In this document: positions 23,982-33,302 of the stretch, one piece after another
Layout of the letters: each line of letters begins with the position of its first letter
How positions within the stretch are numbered: the stretch's first letter is position 1
Origin: an uncultured Christensenellaceae bacterium
GTDB taxonomy: Bacteria > Bacillota > Clostridia > Christensenellales > UBA3700
Reading direction: 5' to 3'
Assembly: GCA_944380355.1 (NCBI GenBank)
Contig: CALWHJ010000014.1
Span: 1-41,156, forward strand
DNA length: 41,156 nt
Translations under genes and position numbers: made by a program
Notes under the pieces: model-generated
The model's input: only the letters and a program-made list of their open reading frames with translations
Told to the model about the DNA's origin: nothing
The model's database searches: none

Positions 23982-24503
23982 TTATTTCTTCTCGGTGTTC
24001 TTTACGAGTTCGAGTTTTGCCATCTCAGCACCGTCACCGCGTCTTTGTCCCAACTTGATGATACGGGTGTATCCGCCCTTCTGACCGAGCTTTTCTGCAC
24101 GGTTAGCATAGAATACGGCGTGCTCTCTGAAGATTTTCTCAATAAGGGGATGATTTACGTCCTTGGTTCTCTCCTTGTACGCGCTCTTGCTCTCACCATC
24201 GTTTTTGAGTTCCTGAATGTCTCTAAGGCTTGCCATAAGCTTTCTTCTGGCAGCCAACTTCTTAGGACCGTCGTTGACGAATTCCTTCTGTACTTCACCC
24301 TTGTCGGACTTAACCGTCTTGGTAACCTTTACGGTGTCGTTATAAGTATTTATAGCGAGAGTCAACATACTCTCAGCATAACTTCTTACCTCTTTTGCTC
24401 TGTCTACAGTGGTTTCGATAGAACCGAACCACAAAAGTTCTGAGGCTTGATTTCTTATTATGGCCATTCTTTCTTCGGCTGTTCTACCCAACTTTCTTGC
24501 CAT
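23982..24503 (-). CDS. rplQ: 50S ribosomal protein L17
   Basis: Large-subunit protein near the exit tunnel. The N-terminus MARKLGRTAEERMAIIRNQA and the C-terminal GGYTRIIKLGQRRGDGAEMA are those of L17. The protein has 173 residues, against 115-130 in most bacteria. The extra ~50 residues lie in the middle, around TVKVTKTVKSDKGEVQKEF, so this is an insertion and not a fusion. GGAGGT precedes the ATG. It is the last gene of the cluster, 17 bases after rpoA. Confidence 0.95.
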   Translation of the reverse strand: MARKLGRTAEERMAIIRNQASELLWFGSIETTVDRAKEVRSYAESMLTLAINTYNDTVKVTKTVKSDKGEVQKEFVNDGPKKLAARRKLMASLRDIQELKNDGESKSAYKERTKDVNHPLIEKIFREHAVFYANRAEKLGQKGGYTRIIKLGQRRGDGAEMAKLELVKNTEKK

Positions 24504-24520
24504 TTTTGTCTACCTCCTAA

Positions 24521-25474
24521 TTATTCATCCTTGTCCTTGAGTTTAAGTCCAAGGTCGTCGATTTTCTTCATAACTTCTTCAAGCGATTTCTTACCCAAGT
24601 TTCTCACTTTGAGCATATCGTCTTCGGTCTTTTCAATCAAATCCTTAACGGTATTGATGCCTGCACGTCTTAAGCAGTTGTAAGACCTTACGGACAAATC
24701 CAAATCTTCGATTACCATTTCGTAAATCTTTGCCTGCGACTCGTTGTCCTGACTGATAAGGATTTCTCTGTCAGCCATATTGTCTACGAGTTTAACAAAG
24801 ATACCGAGGTGGTCGTTCATAATTTTAGCAGCCAAACTGATGACTTCGTTGGGCGTAGCGGTACCGTTGGTGGTAACGTCGATAGTGAGTTTGTCAAAAT
24901 TGATATCCTGACCTTTTCTGGTGCTTTCTACCTGATAGCTTGCGGCGATAACGGGAGTAAAAATAGAGTCTACGGGTATATAACCGATGCCCTGATCTTC
25001 ATCCTTGTTGTCGTTGGCGCATACGTATCCTCTGCCTACGCCGATATAGATTTCCATTTCGATGCTTGCGCCCTCGTCGAGAGTGCATATTTCAAGCTCG
25101 GGATTGAGGATTTCGATATCGTCGCTGTGAGAGATGTCCGCAGCGGTAACTACGCCGGGCGTATATTTGTTGATAGTGCAAAGCTGTTTGAAGTTTTTGT
25201 CTTCGGTATTAGCTTTTACGGCAAGTCCTTTGATATTGAGTATAATATCGGTGACGTCTTCCTTAATTCCGGGAATTGCGGTAAACTCGTGCTGTACTCC
25301 GTTGATTTTGATACCTACGGGAGCTGCGCCGGGAAGTGCACCCAAGAGAATTCTTCTCAAACTGTTGCCGAGAGTGGTTCCGAATCCTCTCTCGAGAGGT
25401 TCAACAAAATATCTGGTTTTTCTGCCTGCTTCAAGGTCTTCTCTGTTTATGTTTGGTTTTTGAATCTCTATCAT
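24521..25474 (-). CDS. rpoA: DNA-directed RNA polymerase subunit alpha
   Basis: Scaffold subunit of RNA polymerase, 317 residues. The N-terminal assembly domain (RYFVEPLERGFGTTLGNSLRRILL, then GVQHEFTAIPG) dimerises and binds beta and beta'. The C-terminal domain (about 250-310) contains VRSYNCLRRAGI and VRNLGKKSLEEV, which bind UP elements and activators. It lies between rpsD and rplQ as usual. The 56-nt gap before it is longer than the cluster's normal 10-20 nt. Its C-terminal domain has a relative in the separate gene at 15445-16338. Confidence 0.98.
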   Translation of the reverse strand: MIEIQKPNINREDLEAGRKTRYFVEPLERGFGTTLGNSLRRILLGALPGAAPVGIKINGVQHEFTAIPGIKEDVTDIILNIKGLAVKANTEDKNFKQLCTINKYTPGVVTAADISHSDDIEILNPELEICTLDEGASIEMEIYIGVGRGYVCANDNKDEDQGIGYIPVDSIFTPVIAASYQVESTRKGQDINFDKLTIDVTTNGTATPNEVISLAAKIMNDHLGIFVKLVDNMADREILISQDNESQAKIYEMVIEDLDLSVRSYNCLRRAGINTVKDLIEKTEDDMLKVRNLGKKSLEEVMKKIDDLGLKLKDKDE

Positions 25475-25530
25475 TGTAAGCCTCCTTATTCAATGATTTG
25501 ATGCGACGTCAAGATTGTATTCAAAAATTA

Positions 25531-26154
25531 TTATTTAGAATACAACTCGACAATCATATGCTCTTCGATCTTCTGCTCGATGTCAGCTCTCTCGGGCAAT
25601 TCTACGACGCTACCCTTAAGCGTAGCGTTGTCAAACGTCAACCACTTGGGAAGATTAAGTGTCTTAGCTTCCTTAACGGATGCAAATACCTTCTTGTCTG
25701 CCTTGTTTTCCTTAACGCTTATAACGTCGCCCTTCTTGATAAGATAGGAAGGAATGTTGACGCACTGTCCGTTGACGGTAATCAAACCGTGAGCAACGAC
25801 CTGTCTTGCCAAAGACCTAGAAGATGCCAAACCCAAACGGTAAACGACATTGTCAAGTCTTCTTTCCAAAAGGATAAGCATATTTTCACCGGTAATGCCT
25901 CTCATTTTTTCGGCCTTATCGTAATATCCTCTGAACTGTTTTTCGCAAAGACCGTAAATTCTCTTGGTCTTCTGCTTTTCTCTGAGCTGCGTAGCGTACT
26001 CACTGCTCTTCTTGTGAGCTGCGCCGTGCTGTCCGGGAGGGGTGGTATTCTTCATAAAAGGACACTTGTCCGAATAACACTTTTCACCCTTCAAAAATAA
26101 TTTTTCGCCCTCGCGTCTGCATTGACGACAATCGGGTCCTGTATATCTAGCCAT
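25531..26154 (-). CDS. rpsD: 30S ribosomal protein S4
   Basis: Primary 16S rRNA-binding protein, 207 residues. The N-terminus keeps a zinc knuckle (GPDCRQCRR and KCYSDKCPF, four cysteines). An S4 RNA-binding domain follows ([20 protein letters not shown]). In Clostridia rpsD sits here between rpsK and rpoA, whereas in Bacillus it is elsewhere. S4 is the known translational repressor of its own operon in several bacteria. AGGAGG precedes the ATG. Confidence 0.97.
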   Translation of the reverse strand: MARYTGPDCRQCRREGEKLFLKGEKCYSDKCPFMKNTTPPGQHGAAHKKSSEYATQLREKQKTKRIYGLCEKQFRGYYDKAEKMRGITGENMLILLERRLDNVVYRLGLASSRSLARQVVAHGLITVNGQCVNIPSYLIKKGDVISVKENKADKKVFASVKEAKTLNLPKWLTFDNATLKGSVVELPERADIEQKIEEHMIVELYSK

Positions 26155-26171
26155 TGTGATAACCTCCTATA

Positions 26172-26570
26172 TTACAGTCTTCTGCGCTTGGGAGGACGGC
26201 AACCATTGTGAGGAATGGGGGATACGTCCTTGATGAGCGTAACGTTGAGACCTACGTTCTGAAGTGCTCTGATTGCGGACTCTCTGCCCGAACCGGGACC
26301 CTTTACGTAAACTTCTACGTTTCTCAAGCCGCTGTCATAAGCAACTTTACCTGCGTCTTCGCTTACCATCTGAGCGGCAAAGGGAGTAGACTTTTTGCTA
26401 CCGCGAAGTTGCAATTTGCCTGCGCTGGACCAGCTTATAGCGTTACCTTGAGTATCGGTGATTGTTACAATAGTGTTGTTGAAAGAGGCGTGGATATGTG
26501 CACAACCGTTTTCTCCGCGGCGCTTATTTACAACACGCTTCTTAGTTGTTGTCTTCTTAGCAACTGCCAT
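26172..26570 (-). CDS. rpsK: 30S ribosomal protein S11
   Basis: Platform protein of the small subunit near the mRNA exit, 132 residues. [19 protein letters not shown] and the basic C-terminal [11 protein letters not shown] are typical. It carries a slightly longer basic N-terminus ([14 protein letters not shown]). It is 14 bases after rpsM and 17 before rpsD. Confidence 0.97.
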   Translation of the reverse strand: MAVAKKTTTKKRVVNKRRGENGCAHIHASFNNTIVTITDTQGNAISWSSAGKLQLRGSKKSTPFAAQMVSEDAGKVAYDSGLRNVEVYVKGPGSGRESAIRALQNVGLNVTLIKDVSPIPHNGCRPPKRRRL

Positions 26571-26584
26571 TATCTTAGACCTCC

Positions 26585-26956
26585 TTATTTCTTCTTACGG
26601 CTAACGGTCTTCTTGGGACCTTTTCTTGTACGAGCGTTCTGCTTGGTACTCTGACCGCGAACGGGCAAGCCCTTACGGTGTCTTACACCTCTGTAGCAGC
26701 CTATTTCTTGCAGTCTCTTGATGTTCATCTTGATTTCGCGTTTCAAATCGCCTTCGACCATAATGTTGTTGTGGTCGATGTACTCACGAATCTTGTTTAC
26801 TTCCTCATCGGTCAAATCCCTAACTCTTGTATCGGGATTAATACCTGTATCAGCGAGAATTTTGTTAGAAGTAACTCTGCCTATACCGTAGATATAGGTA
26901 AGGCCGATTTCTACTCTTTTCTCATTTGGCAAATCTACGCCACTAATACGAGCCAT
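26585..26956 (-). CDS. rpsM: 30S ribosomal protein S13
   Basis: Head protein of the small subunit that contacts P-site tRNA and L5. The 123 residues begin [21 protein letters not shown], have a helix-two-turn-helix middle and end with the basic tail [15 protein letters not shown]. It is the first gene after an internal promoter, so it heads the alpha part of the cluster. Confidence 0.97.
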   Translation of the reverse strand: MARISGVDLPNEKRVEIGLTYIYGIGRVTSNKILADTGINPDTRVRDLTDEEVNKIREYIDHNNIMVEGDLKREIKMNIKRLQEIGCYRGVRHRKGLPVRGQSTKQNARTRKGPKKTVSRKKK

Positions 26957-27091
26957 TGAAATACCTCCAATAATTTAATAAATTGATATTATATTATTAA
27001 ACGCTATGAGAAGTTAGATTGTCTGTATAAAGCGGAATGAAACAACCTATTGCCGCTCCCCAACGATTAATGTCTTTTTTACAGCCTGTGT
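26957..27091 (-). promoter_or_regulatory. rpsM leader region
   Basis: About 130 nt of untranslated leader between the internal promoter and rpsM. Near the 5' end GAGCGG and CCGCTT can pair across about 17 nt, and GTTGT/ACAGAC segments offer further pairing. The alpha operon in other bacteria is controlled by S4 binding the rpsM leader; whether this leader does the same is inference. Confidence 0.4.
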
Positions 27092-27121
27092 ATTATAACA
27101 CAATTTAATATATTTTTGCAA
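27092..27121 (-). promoter_or_regulatory. internal promoter before rpsM
   Basis: Minus-strand TTGCAA and TATAAT separated by 18 nt in the only wide gap (283 nt) inside the ribosomal cluster. It would give rpsM-rpsK-rpsD-rpoA-rplQ their own transcription start. Confidence 0.7.
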
Positions 27122-27164
27122 GCGTTATCATACACATTTTTCAATTTTTTACGCAATAAAGGAA

Positions 27165-27183
27165 TTATGGAATTATTCCATAA
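27165..27183. repeat. short palindrome after rpmJ
   Basis: TTATGGAAT and ATTCCATAA pair perfectly around a single base, about 55 nt past the rpmJ stop. No strong T run follows, so I would call it at best a weak or partial terminator of the spc part. Confidence 0.55.
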
Positions 27184-27239
27184 CCCTCTATGCTAAAATC
27201 CTTGATATTCGTTATGTTTTTGCCGATATATGTCGGTTA

Positions 27240-27356
27240 TCAGCCTTGCTTCTGCTTGTGCTTCTTATACTTGGAGCAGATAATCATAACGGCTCCGTTT
27301 CTCTTTATAACCTTACATTTATCGCACATAGGCTTTACTGATGGTCTGACTTTCAT
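27240..27356 (-). CDS. rpmJ: 50S ribosomal protein L36
   Basis: The smallest large-subunit protein, 38 residues, read directly from the minus strand: it starts [16 protein letters not shown] and ends [10 protein letters not shown]. The zinc ligands C11, C14, C27 and H33 are present, so this is the zinc-binding form. It sits 15 bases after infA, as in other Bacillota. Confidence 0.95.
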   Translation of the reverse strand: MKVRPSVKPMCDKCKVIKRNGAVMIICSKYKKHKQKQG

Positions 27357-27371
27357 TGTTTACTCCCTCCG

Positions 27372-27593
27372 TTAGTTCTTATTACGCCATACTATTCTGC
27401 CCTTAGTAAGGTCGTATGGACTTAATTCTACTTTTACCGCATCTCCCTCGAGAATTTTGATATAGTTTTTTCTCAATTTACCCGAAAGGTACGCAGTTAT
27501 AACGTGTCCGTTGGACAATTCTACTTTAAAGTTTGTATTTGGCAATACTTCGATTACGTGTCCGTCTGCCTCGATTACGTCTTCTTTAGACAT
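27372..27593 (-). CDS. infA: translation initiation factor IF-1
   Basis: A 73-residue OB-fold protein that occupies the A site of the small subunit during initiation. [19 protein letters not shown] and the [13 protein letters not shown] segment are characteristic. Its ATG lies inside the last codons of the KOW-protein gene (8-nt overlap), with GGAGG in that gene acting as its ribosome binding site. Confidence 0.97.
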   Translation of the reverse strand: MSKEDVIEADGHVIEVLPNTNFKVELSNGHVITAYLSGKLRKNYIKILEGDAVKVELSPYDLTKGRIVWRNKN

Positions 27594-27858
27594 TTGCGCC
27601 TCCTATCTGAATATCCTGAAGCAACTTAGCGATTTTGCTTGCTATGCCGTCGTTGTCGACTGCGGGTTCTGAGCCGAGGTCGATACAACCTACTTTTCTC
27701 AGATGTTTAACGTTTTTCTGTTTGGGCTCTTCCGCCTTGCGCCCTACGCCGTCCGCTATAAGCACGAACTTATCGTTGAGCGTTGCTATGACTACAAAAT
27801 ATCTGCCTTTGTCGTGTCCCGCAAGAGATTTGACTACGTCCGATACTTTTATATCCAT
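27586..27858 (-). CDS. KOW-domain RNA-binding protein (L14e-like)
   Basis: A 90-residue protein with an N-terminal KOW-type motif ([17 protein letters not shown]) and a basic segment, as in the L14e/L6e/L27e-like proteins of Bacillota that sit between map and infA. It probably binds rRNA or associates with ribosomes, but its role is not established to my knowledge. The ATG at 27858 with GAGGTG just upstream is preferred over a GTG four codons earlier that would overlap the map stop. Confidence 0.88.
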   Translation of the reverse strand: MDIKVSDVVKSLAGHDKGRYFVVIATLNDKFVLIADGVGRKAEEPKQKNVKHLRKVGCIDLGSEPAVDNDGIASKIAKLLQDIQIGGANV

Positions 27859-27866
27859 ATTGCACC

Positions 27867-28613
27867 TCACAGGGACAGTATTTCCACTCCGTCTTCGGTA
27901 ATAGCTACCGTGTTTTCGTAATGCGCGGAGGGAAGATTGTCCGCCGTAACTATCGTCCAGCCGTCGTCCAGCATATAGACGTCGTGCGTACCCATATTTA
28001 TCATAGGCTCGATAGCTATCGTCATATTTTTTCTGAGTCTCAAGCCGTGTCCCTCTCTGCCGTAATTGGGCACTTCGGGGTCTTCGTGCATATCGCGTCC
28101 TATTCCGTGTCCGACCAAAGCTCTAACCACGCCGTATCCGAAACTCTCGGCATAACTCTGTATCGCGTGTCCGAGGTCTCCGAGTCTTACGCCTTCCTTG
28201 AGAATCTTTACTCCCTCGAAGAAGGACTGCTGCGTAACCTCTACCAGCTTCTTTACTTTGTCGTCCACCTTACCTATCATAAAGGTACGTGCCGCGTCTC
28301 CGTTAAAGCCCTTGTAGATACTGCCGCAGTCTACGCTGACTATGTCGCCCTCTTTTATGACTACTTTGTCTGAAGGAATTCCGTGTACGACTTGTTCGTT
28401 GATAGACGTACATATAGACGCAGGGAAACCGTCATATCCTAAGAACGAAGGCTTTGCACCGCATTTGGTGATGTAATCGTAGGCAATCTTGTCGAGCGCC
28501 TTGGTCGTCATACCTTCTTTGATGTTATCGCGTATAAGGTCGAGCGTATCTCTGACGATTACGTTAGCTTTTCGCATGAGCTCGATTTCTTCGGCCGTCT
28601 TAATCGTTATCAT
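27867..28613 (-). CDS. map: methionine aminopeptidase, type I
   Basis: Removes the N-terminal methionine from nascent proteins, using two metal ions. The 248-residue protein has the five metal ligands in order: Asp in VSVDCGSIYKGF, Asp in NGDAARTF, His in GHGIGRDMHE, Glu in IAIEPM and Glu in the final AITEDGVE. The conserved NEQVVHGIP histidine is also present. It is a bare type Ia enzyme without an N-terminal extension. Its start overlaps the adk stop by 14 bases. Confidence 0.97.
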   Translation of the reverse strand: MITIKTAEEIELMRKANVIVRDTLDLIRDNIKEGMTTKALDKIAYDYITKCGAKPSFLGYDGFPASICTSINEQVVHGIPSDKVVIKEGDIVSVDCGSIYKGFNGDAARTFMIGKVDDKVKKLVEVTQQSFFEGVKILKEGVRLGDLGHAIQSYAESFGYGVVRALVGHGIGRDMHEDPEVPNYGREGHGLRLRKNMTIAIEPMINMGTHDVYMLDDGWTIVTADNLPSAHYENTVAITEDGVEILSL

Positions 28614-29223
28614 CCAAAATCCTCACTATGTCTTCAAACACTTTATTCATTTCCTGCGCGCCGTCTACGTCGTAAAGCACACCGGACTGCTTGTAGTACT
28701 CAATGAGTGGAGCCGTCTGTTTTTTATAAACTTCGAGTCTGGATTTTACGGTCTCTTCTTTATCGTCATCTCTTTGGTAGAGCTTTTCGCCGCACTTTTG
28801 GCAAGCGTCTTTATCGTACCACGATATGTGATAGCTTTCTCCGCACTTACACATTCTGCGACCCGCAATTCTCTTGACGACGAGGTCTTCGTCGACCTGA
28901 ATATTGATTGCGTGCGTAATCTTCGCAAATTTACCGAGTGCCTCGGCTTGTTCGAGAGTGCGGGGGAAGCCGTCGAGCAAAAAGCCTTTTTTGCAATCCT
29001 CCTCGCCAAGTCTCTCTTTTACGAGTCCGATAACCACTTCGTCGGGCACGAGCAAACCCTTGTCGATAAACTTTTTAGCTTCTACGCCCAAGGGAGTGCC
29101 TTGCTTTATGTTTGCCCTCAAGATATCTCCGGTGGAGATATGAGGTATATTATACTTTTCACATACTCTTGTCGCCTGAGTACCCTTTCCGGCACCGGGC
29201 GCACCCAAAAATACCAAGTACAT
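28600..29223 (-). CDS. adk: adenylate kinase
   Basis: Interconverts ATP, AMP and ADP. The 207-residue protein has the P-loop GAPGAGKGTQ at residues 7-16, the AMP-site GFPRTLEQAEAL, and a lid with zinc-type cysteines (CKCGES... CQKCGE), as in other Gram-positive adenylate kinases. It lies between secY and map, its usual place in the cluster. Confidence 0.97.
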   Translation of the reverse strand: MYLVFLGAPGAGKGTQATRVCEKYNIPHISTGDILRANIKQGTPLGVEAKKFIDKGLLVPDEVVIGLVKERLGEEDCKKGFLLDGFPRTLEQAEALGKFAKITHAINIQVDEDLVVKRIAGRRMCKCGESYHISWYDKDACQKCGEKLYQRDDDKEETVKSRLEVYKKQTAPLIEYYKQSGVLYDVDGAQEMNKVFEDIVRILDDND

Positions 29224-29241
29224 AAAAACCTCTTTATTTTA

Positions 29242-30573
29242 TTATTTGAGGAAGCCCTTGTAATGCTTCATCATAATCTGTCCTTCGAGCTGCTTGTTGA
29301 ATTCGAGCGCAACGCTTACCGCAATGAGCATACCCGTAGAGGATATTGCGTTGTTGATACCCAAATCCGCACCTATCAACTGGAAGAGAGCCGCAGGGAT
29401 AATAGCTATGAAGCCAAGGAACAACGCGCCGAACAAAACTATTCTGTTGTTAATCTTAGCGAGATAGTCACTCGTAGGCTTACCGCCTCTGATACCCTGT
29501 ATCGTTCCGCCGTACTGCTGGAGATTTCTTGCTACGTCCTGAGGGTTGAATTGTATCTGAGCATAGAAGTATGCAAAGAAGATAATCAAACCGAGCATTA
29601 CGAGATAGTAGAATACCCAGCCTACCCATTGCCAGTTGCTGCCCGTAGTGCCGGGATAGCAGAAGGTAAGGTAGTTGTAGTAGTGTTGAGAATCCGTACC
29701 TGCAAACTGGAATATCATCAGAGGAATCGTCATAAAGGACGATGCGAAGATGATAGGCATAACGCCCGAACTGTTGACCTTGATAGGAATGAAGGTCGAC
29801 TGTCCGCCGTACATTTTGTTGCCCTTTACCTGTTTAGCGTAGTTGACTTTGATTCTTCTCTCGCCGCCGTCTACGAATACGATGAACGCAAACAACAAAA
29901 GTACGATTATTAAATATCCGATAAGGTTCCAGATTTTGGTAACGTCGGACTGAATCTGAGGAATGGTGTTTACCAAAGCCAAACCGAACGAAGACAAGAT
30001 ACCGCTGAAGATTATCAGGGAAGTACCGTTACCGATACCGAGTTCGGTAATTCTCTCACCCAACCACATTACAATCGTGCTGCCTGCGACGAGCAAAGCG
30101 ATGAGCATCAACGCGGTGAGCCAGCCTTTAGCTTCGCCGAACATAGGGTCGAGATAATCCTTGTATGCTACGACGATACCGATTGCCTGTACGACAGCCA
30201 AACCTATAGCAACGAATCTCGTGATAATCGTAATCTTCTGGCGACCTTCGTCACCCTGCTTGGACAATCTCTCGAGAGGAGGTATGATAAGTGTGAGCAA
30301 CTGCATTATGATAAAGCTGTTGATAAACGGCAAAATACCGAGCGAGAACAACGTCAGGTATTGCATAGAGCCGCCGCTCATCATACTCAAAAGCTGGAAA
30401 ATCTGGTTATTCGTACCTTCTCCGCCGCCAAACTGCGTGCTGTAAAAGTCAACGGATATACCGGGGAGAGGAATCCAGCAACCTATACGGAACGCCAAAA
30501 GGATTCCGAAGGTTGCAAAAATTCTACCTCTGATGCCTTTATCGCTAAATGCGTTTTTAATAGTTTGCCACAT
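29242..30573 (-). CDS. secY: protein translocase subunit SecY
   Basis: Channel-forming subunit of the SecYEG translocon in the cytoplasmic membrane, 443 residues with ten hydrophobic segments. Conserved pieces include the PLPGIS segment after the first helix, GERITELGIGNGTSLIIF and VQPYG-equivalent ARNLQQYGGTIQGIRGGKPT before the last helices. Its ATG shares a base with the rplO stop (TAATG), coupling the two. Confidence 0.97.
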   Translation of the reverse strand: MWQTIKNAFSDKGIRGRIFATFGILLAFRIGCWIPLPGISVDFYSTQFGGGEGTNNQIFQLLSMMSGGSMQYLTLFSLGILPFINSFIIMQLLTLIIPPLERLSKQGDEGRQKITIITRFVAIGLAVVQAIGIVVAYKDYLDPMFGEAKGWLTALMLIALLVAGSTIVMWLGERITELGIGNGTSLIIFSGILSSFGLALVNTIPQIQSDVTKIWNLIGYLIIVLLLFAFIVFVDGGERRIKVNYAKQVKGNKMYGGQSTFIPIKVNSSGVMPIIFASSFMTIPLMIFQFAGTDSQHYYNYLTFCYPGTTGSNWQWVGWVFYYLVMLGLIIFFAYFYAQIQFNPQDVARNLQQYGGTIQGIRGGKPTSDYLAKINNRIVLFGALFLGFIAIIPAALFQLIGADLGINNAISSTGMLIAVSVALEFNKQLEGQIMMKHYKGFLK

Positions 30574-31016
30574 TAGAGCACCTCTGCTTTGCCACCTGCT
30601 TTTTCAATAATCTCCGCAGCTGACTTAGTAAATTTATTAGCTTTTACTTCGAGTTTCTTGGTCAACGTACCGTTGCCGAGAACCTTCAAGCCGTAAGGCT
30701 CAACCTTACTAAGAACGCCCGTTTCGAGAAGAAGTTCTGCCGTAACAACAGTGCCGTTTTCGAATTTCTCGAGGTCGCTTACGTTAACGATGGAATACTC
30801 CTTCTTATAGATGTTGTTGAAACCTCTCTTAGGTATTCTTCTTACAAGAGGCATCTGACCGCCTTCAAATCCCGGTCTTACGCCGCCGCCGCTACGAGCC
30901 CATTGACCCTTGTGGCCTTTGCCGGACGTCTTGCCGAGACCCGAACCGATACCTCTACCAAGTCTCTTGGATTGTGTTTTTGCTCCGGGAGCGGGAGCCA
31001 TATTGTTAAGTTTCAT
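30573..31016 (-). CDS. rplO: 50S ribosomal protein L15
   Basis: A 147-residue 23S rRNA-binding protein with the long glycine- and arginine-rich N-terminal extension ([20 protein letters not shown], then [17 protein letters not shown]) that threads into rRNA. It overlaps secY by one base and follows rpmD by 11 bases. Confidence 0.97.
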   Translation of the reverse strand: MKLNNMAPAPGAKTQSKRLGRGIGSGLGKTSGKGHKGQWARSGGGVRPGFEGGQMPLVRRIPKRGFNNIYKKEYSIVNVSDLEKFENGTVVTAELLLETGVLSKVEPYGLKVLGNGTLTKKLEVKANKFTKSAAEIIEKAGGKAEVL

Positions 31017-31027
31017 TGTCCGCCTCC

Positions 31028-31207
31028 TTATGCCTGCTCAATCATTACGAGGTGAGATACTACTTTGAGCATGCCCTCGGAACAAGCGTTTGAAGTGATT
31101 ACGTTGCTGCTGCCGATTTTGGTCAAACCGAGAGCTGCTACGGTATCCTTTTGCTTTTTGGTGCAACCTATCGTGCTCTTAACGAGCGTAACTTTAATCT
31201 TTTCCAT
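31028..31207 (-). CDS. rpmD: 50S ribosomal protein L30
   Basis: Small protein of 59 residues, read directly: it starts [20 protein letters not shown] and ends [12 protein letters not shown]. The [14 protein letters not shown] and VSHLV positions are those of bacterial L30. The Arg/Pro usually found after KSTIG is replaced by CysThr. A GGAGGC site precedes the ATG, between rpsE and rplO. Confidence 0.93.
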   Translation of the reverse strand: MEKIKVTLVKSTIGCTKKQKDTVAALGLTKIGSSNVITSNACSEGMLKVVSHLVMIEQA

Positions 31208-31220
31208 AAGTCGCCTCCTC

Positions 31221-31730
31221 TTAGCCTCTGATTTCTTCGACAGTCTTGCCTCTCAAAGCTGCAATCTGTTCGATGGTTTTCATCTGCTTGAGACCTTCGA
31301 AAGTAGCCTTAACGCAGTTGATTTTGTTGTTGCTGCCGAGCGCCTTGGTTCTTACGTCCTTGATACCTGCGCATTCCAATACGGCACGTACGGGACCGCC
31401 GGCGATAACACCGGTACCTTCGCTTGCAGGCATGATGTAAACCTTGGAGCTACCGAATTGACCGATTGCGTCGTGAGGAACAGTCGTATTGATGGTAGAA
31501 ATCTTAACCATATTACGCTTAGCCTCAGCAGTTGCCTTACGGATTGCTTCGGGTACTTCGCCTGCTTTGCCCATTCCGAGGCCTATCGTGCCCTGTCCGT
31601 CACCTACGACGATAAGCGCAGCGAATCTCATTGTTCTACCGCCCTTAACTACCTTCGTAACGCGGTTTACGCAGATAAGCTTGTTGAGCAAATCGTTTTC
31701 TTGATTTTGAAATCTTTCTCTTCTTGCCAT
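31221..31730 (-). CDS. rpsE: 30S ribosomal protein S5
   Basis: A small-subunit protein of 169 residues involved in decoding accuracy and mRNA helicase activity. The S5 RNA-binding domain ([20 protein letters not shown]) and the glycine loop ([20 protein letters not shown]) are present. The ATG at 31730 is nine bases after GGAGGT; a GTG two codons earlier is too close to that site. Confidence 0.96.
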   Translation of the reverse strand: MARRERFQNQENDLLNKLICVNRVTKVVKGGRTMRFAALIVVGDGQGTIGLGMGKAGEVPEAIRKATAEAKRNMVKISTINTTVPHDAIGQFGSSKVYIMPASEGTGVIAGGPVRAVLECAGIKDVRTKALGSNNKINCVKATFEGLKQMKTIEQIAALRGKTVEEIRG

Positions 31731-31745
31731 TTTCACCGTACCTCC

Positions 31746-32114
31746 TTAGAATTTCAGGCCAGCTTCTCTGGCACCGTCGGCTACCATCTTTACACGACCG
31801 GTATAAAGATATCCGCCTCTGTCAAAAACTACTTCGGTAATACCGGCTTTCAAAGCCTTTTCGGCTACCGTCTTGCCGACGAGGTTAGCAGCTTCGCACT
31901 TGGTCAAATCCTTTACTTTAGCTACCATATCCTTGTCGAGAGTGGAGCAAGATACGAGCGTAGCACCCTTGACGTCGTCGATAATCTGAACGTTGATGTT
32001 GTTGGTGCTTCTGTATACGTTGAAACGAGGTCTTTCTGCAGTACCGCTGATTTTAAGTCTGACTCTTTGATGTCTCTTTTGTCTGACAGCGTTCTTATTA
32101 ATCTTACTAATCAT
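31746..32114 (-). CDS. rplR: 50S ribosomal protein L18
   Basis: 5S rRNA-binding protein of 122 residues. The basic N-terminus [15 protein letters not shown], the [13 protein letters not shown] strand and the C-terminal [20 protein letters not shown] are typical. It follows rplF by 13 bases. Confidence 0.97.
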   Translation of the reverse strand: MISKINKNAVRQKRHQRVRLKISGTAERPRFNVYRSTNNINVQIIDDVKGATLVSCSTLDKDMVAKVKDLTKCEAANLVGKTVAEKALKAGITEVVFDRGGYLYTGRVKMVADGAREAGLKF

Positions 32115-32127
32115 ACTATCTCACTCC

Positions 32128-32670
32128 TTATTTCTTACCTGCCTTGCCTTCTTTACGAGCGATAACTTCGTCTTTATAACGAATACCGTACGCGTGGTAA
32201 GGGTCGGGATTACGAACCTTTCTAACGTTGGCAGCGATTTGACCTACCAACTCCTTGTCAATACCTTTTACTACTACTTCAGTAGCGGAAGGGCACTCGA
32301 AGGTAATACCGGGTACTTCTTCGATTTCAACGGGGTGCGAATAACCTACGCTGAGAACGATTTTCTTACCCTGCTTAGCAACCTTGTAACCTACACCGTT
32401 GAGCACGAGACCTTTCTCGAAGCCCTTGGATACGCCCTCGACCATATTAGCGATGAGCTTTCTGTATAAGCCGTGCAAAGCCTTGGTTTCCTTTTCGTCG
32501 TTGGGTCTCGATACTTTTACCTCGCCGTTTTCGACGTTGACTTTGATAAGACTCTTAACGTTGAGATTCAAAGTTCCCTTTGCGCCCTTTACCGTAACGA
32601 CGTTCTCGGGAGAAACGCTTACTTCTACGCCCTGGGGAATAACTACGGGAAGTCTACCTATTCTTGACAT
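32128..32670 (-). CDS. rplF: 50S ribosomal protein L6
   Basis: A 180-residue protein of two duplicated domains at the base of the GTPase centre. MSRIGRLPVVIPQGVEV begins the first; the second ends with the signature RKVRNPDPYHAYGIRYKDE. No unusual features are visible. Confidence 0.97.
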   Translation of the reverse strand: MSRIGRLPVVIPQGVEVSVSPENVVTVKGAKGTLNLNVKSLIKVNVENGEVKVSRPNDEKETKALHGLYRKLIANMVEGVSKGFEKGLVLNGVGYKVAKQGKKIVLSVGYSHPVEIEEVPGITFECPSATEVVVKGIDKELVGQIAANVRKVRNPDPYHAYGIRYKDEVIARKEGKAGKK

Positions 32671-32687
32671 ATTGCATTACCTCCCTA

Positions 32688-33086
32688 TTACCAAACGTAA
32701 GCGAGCACTTCGCCGCCGATGTGAGCCGCACGGGCTTTCTTGTCCGTCATAACGCCCTTGGAAGTGGAGATAATTGCAATTCCCATTCCGTTGAGGACAA
32801 CGGGCAAATTCGCGGAACTTGCATATACTCTGAGACCGGGCTTAGAGATACGCTTTATACCGGAAATGACCTTTTCGTTGTTAGGTCCGTACTTCAAATT
32901 TACCTTCATAACACTTTGAACGCCGCCGTCTACTACTTCGTAGCCGTTGATAAAGCCTTCTTCCGTAAGAATGTCGGCGATAGCCTTCTTCATCTTGGAT
33001 GCGGGCATCTCAACGCTTTCGTGCTTTGCAACGAGTCCGTTGCGGATACGTGTAAGCATATCGGCGATTGGATCAGTTATCATCAT
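32688..33086 (-). CDS. rpsH: 30S ribosomal protein S8
   Basis: A 132-residue primary binder of the 16S rRNA central domain. [19 protein letters not shown] and the C-terminal [20 protein letters not shown] are family signatures. In E. coli S8 represses the spc operon by binding the rplE message; this has not been examined here. GGAGGG lies eight bases before the first of two ATGs. Confidence 0.97.
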   Translation of the reverse strand: MMITDPIADMLTRIRNGLVAKHESVEMPASKMKKAIADILTEEGFINGYEVVDGGVQSVMKVNLKYGPNNEKVISGIKRISKPGLRVYASSANLPVVLNGMGIAIISTSKGVMTDKKARAAHIGGEVLAYVW

Positions 33087-33102
33087 AGTAAATACCCTCC
33101 TA

Positions 33103-33288
33103 TTACCAACTTGCCTTCTTTACTCCGGGAATTTCGCCCTTGTAAGCGAGTTCACGGAAGCAAATTCTGCAAATTCCATACTTTCTTAATACTGCGTGAG
33201 GTCTACCACAAATCTGGCATCTCGTGTATGCTCTCGTGGAGAACTTAGGCGTCTTTTGCTGCTTATTAATCATTGCTTTCTTAGCCAT
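33103..33288 (-). CDS. rpsN: 30S ribosomal protein S14, zinc form (type Z)
   Basis: A 61-residue S14 with four zinc cysteines (CQIC and CRIC), the short form typical of Gram-positive cluster copies. The C-terminal [18 protein letters not shown] is characteristic. No zinc-free paralogue is in the window. Confidence 0.97.
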   Translation of the reverse strand: MAKKAMINKQQKTPKFSTRAYTRCQICGRPHAVLRKYGICRICFRELAYKGEIPGVKKASW

Positions 33289-33302
33289 AATGCGTTATCT
33301 CC

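Noticed and set aside
28489..29913. A 474-codon plus-strand frame opposite map, adk and secY
   Set aside because: All three minus-strand genes are intact and conserved, so this frame is a by-product of codon usage.
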